In this document: positions 63,030-64,000 of the stretch, one piece after another
Numbering within the stretch: position 1 is the first letter of the stretch
How the letters are laid out: each line of letters opens with the position of its first letter
NCBI RefSeq assembly: GCF_027172205.1
Contig: NC_070619.1
Coordinates: 7,924,459 to 7,988,458, forward strand
Direction of reading: 5' to 3'
Source: Podarcis raffonei
Taxonomy: Eukaryota; Chordata; Lepidosauria; Squamata; Lacertidae
DNA: 64,000 bases
The notes under the pieces: generated by a model
Told to the model about the DNA's origin: nothing
The model's input: the letters and a program-made list of their open reading frames with translations, nothing else
Database searches by the model: none
Made by a program: the position numbers and the translations under genes

Positions 63030-64000
63030 TGCAACTACTCCCATATATAAATGTTCTGTTTTTGGCCTTGCCACCCAGAGAAGTAGGTTCATCAACTCCT
63101 CCTGACCTGGGTGGGATCCAGGTCAAAAATGGCCTTTTGGTCCTCTGCTTGCCTCCATGAATGATGACGATGGATTTCTGGAATGGAAAGAATCTCTATG
63201 GAGCTGCAGCAGCAGAGTTTGACTTTTGTCTGGAAGCAGCCTCGATGAATTCTTCTGCTGTGTAATCTCAACGCTTTTTGGGCGTCTCGCTGACACCTCC
63301 CGGGCTGTTTTCACTGCCCTTTTAGGGGACCCTGAAATGACATTTCTTTGTGGGAAGGCTGCAGTCTCCGGGAAAAGCAGTCGCTTTGCACAACCAATGT
63401 CTCAGAAGCTTCAAATCTCCAGGGACGGCTGAGGGAAACCAATTCAGATCCCCCCCCCCAAATCAATTGCCTGAACAGGAGCACTCAGGTCATTAAAAAA
63501 AATGATTTGGGGACCTGGGCCACGCCCTGTGAGGCCCCGCTTCCCCCAAACCAGCCCCCCAGCCGCCCATAAAGCTAATCCCCACCCTATAAGGAACAAC
63601 CCTCTGGTCTCATAGAGGCGAAACATTCGCAAACAGCTCCAAAGCCATGCTTTCAGCGAAGGTTTCCCAACAGAATTGGCTCGCGGCTTCTCAAATATGG
63701 TGAGGAATTTGTTCCTAGCCCCGGAGGGGAGGTTGTGAAATGATTGTGAGAGTCTTGTTTCCCTCCAGGGAAGGGTTTTTGGGTTGCAGGTCCCCTGGTG
63801 ATGGGCGAGGGGGGGTATATGGGATGCAGCAGCAATGACGTCCTCGTGAATCAACATCCCTCGCGACTCCAATGTTTGGACGGGTTCATTCCACATGGAT
63901 CACCGGGGCCTGTTTTATGGCTTCCGCTGCCTTGTAAATCGCCCGGCCGGCATTTTCGGAACGAAGGCTCTTCACGAAAGTTCACCACCGACTGACCCAA
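63030..64000. other. Right end of window, no recognised feature
   Basis: Short open frames occur on both strands, but none has recognisable protein similarity or a convincing splice framework. Confidence 0.4.

Noticed and set aside
1-64000. CRISPR array, operon, riboswitch or bacterial features
   Set aside because: The DNA is eukaryotic with spliced genes; regularly spaced repeats are microsatellites or transposons.
63030-64000. A further gene at the right edge
   Set aside because: Open frames are short and overlapping on both strands, without recognisable domains.

Overview
This is vertebrate nuclear DNA, almost certainly from a squamate reptile and perhaps a lacertid-type lizard. The repeats point there: about twenty Sauria SINEs (tRNA-derived, with a BovB-like 3' end), many 3'-end fragments of BovB (RTE), L2-like, CR1 and L1 LINEs, and crowds of Tc1/mariner (Tigger-like) and hAT miniature transposons. 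The exact genus is inference. Most open frames are transposon remnants or shadows. The host genes lie in short exons bounded by splice sites.

Three protein-coding genes are readable. (1) Positions 4301-17366, plus strand: the last six coding exons of a ceramide synthase, closest to CERS4, followed by its 3' UTR. The N-terminal exons lie outside the window or were not found. (2) Positions 27526-36552, plus strand: a complete three-exon gene for a 412-residue five-helix membrane protein homologous to TMEM79 (mattrin). A GC-rich promoter lies near 25.7-26.0 kb. (3) Positions 39548-61277, minus strand: a complete 14-exon gene for the proprotein convertase PCSK4. It encodes 764 residues with all catalytic residues, the P domain, a Cys-rich region and a C-terminal membrane segment. 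TMEM79 and PCSK4 are convergent, with stop codons about 3 kb apart. The PCSK4 promoter near 61.3-61.5 kb has a TATA box, an E-box and a perfect palindromic RFX X-box.

Layout: 1-4300 nested transposons (BovB; an L1 holding a Penelope-like element; L2; SINEs). 4301-18300 CERS4 exons with repeat-packed introns and 3' UTR. 18300-25700 intergenic repeats. 25700-27000 TMEM79 promoter and a strongly G-rich first intron. 27526-36552 TMEM79, with exon 2 flanked by two inverted solo LTRs. 36553-39547 convergent tail region. 39548-61277 PCSK4. 61278-64000 promoter, then repeats and unrecognised sequence.

The three genes act in separate processes: sphingolipid N-acylation in the ER, secretory-pathway or Wnt-receptor biology, and germ-cell proprotein processing. 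The neighbourhood itself is the interesting point. CERS4 and PCSK4 map to 19p13 in human while TMEM79 maps to 1q22, so this TMEM79-like gene may be a whole-genome-duplication paralogue absent from mammals. Other notable structures are two apparent GC-AG introns in PCSK4, a perfect 69-bp palindrome in a PCSK4 intron, several transposon insertions with exact target-site duplications, and inverted SINE and LTR pairs able to form long double-stranded RNA.
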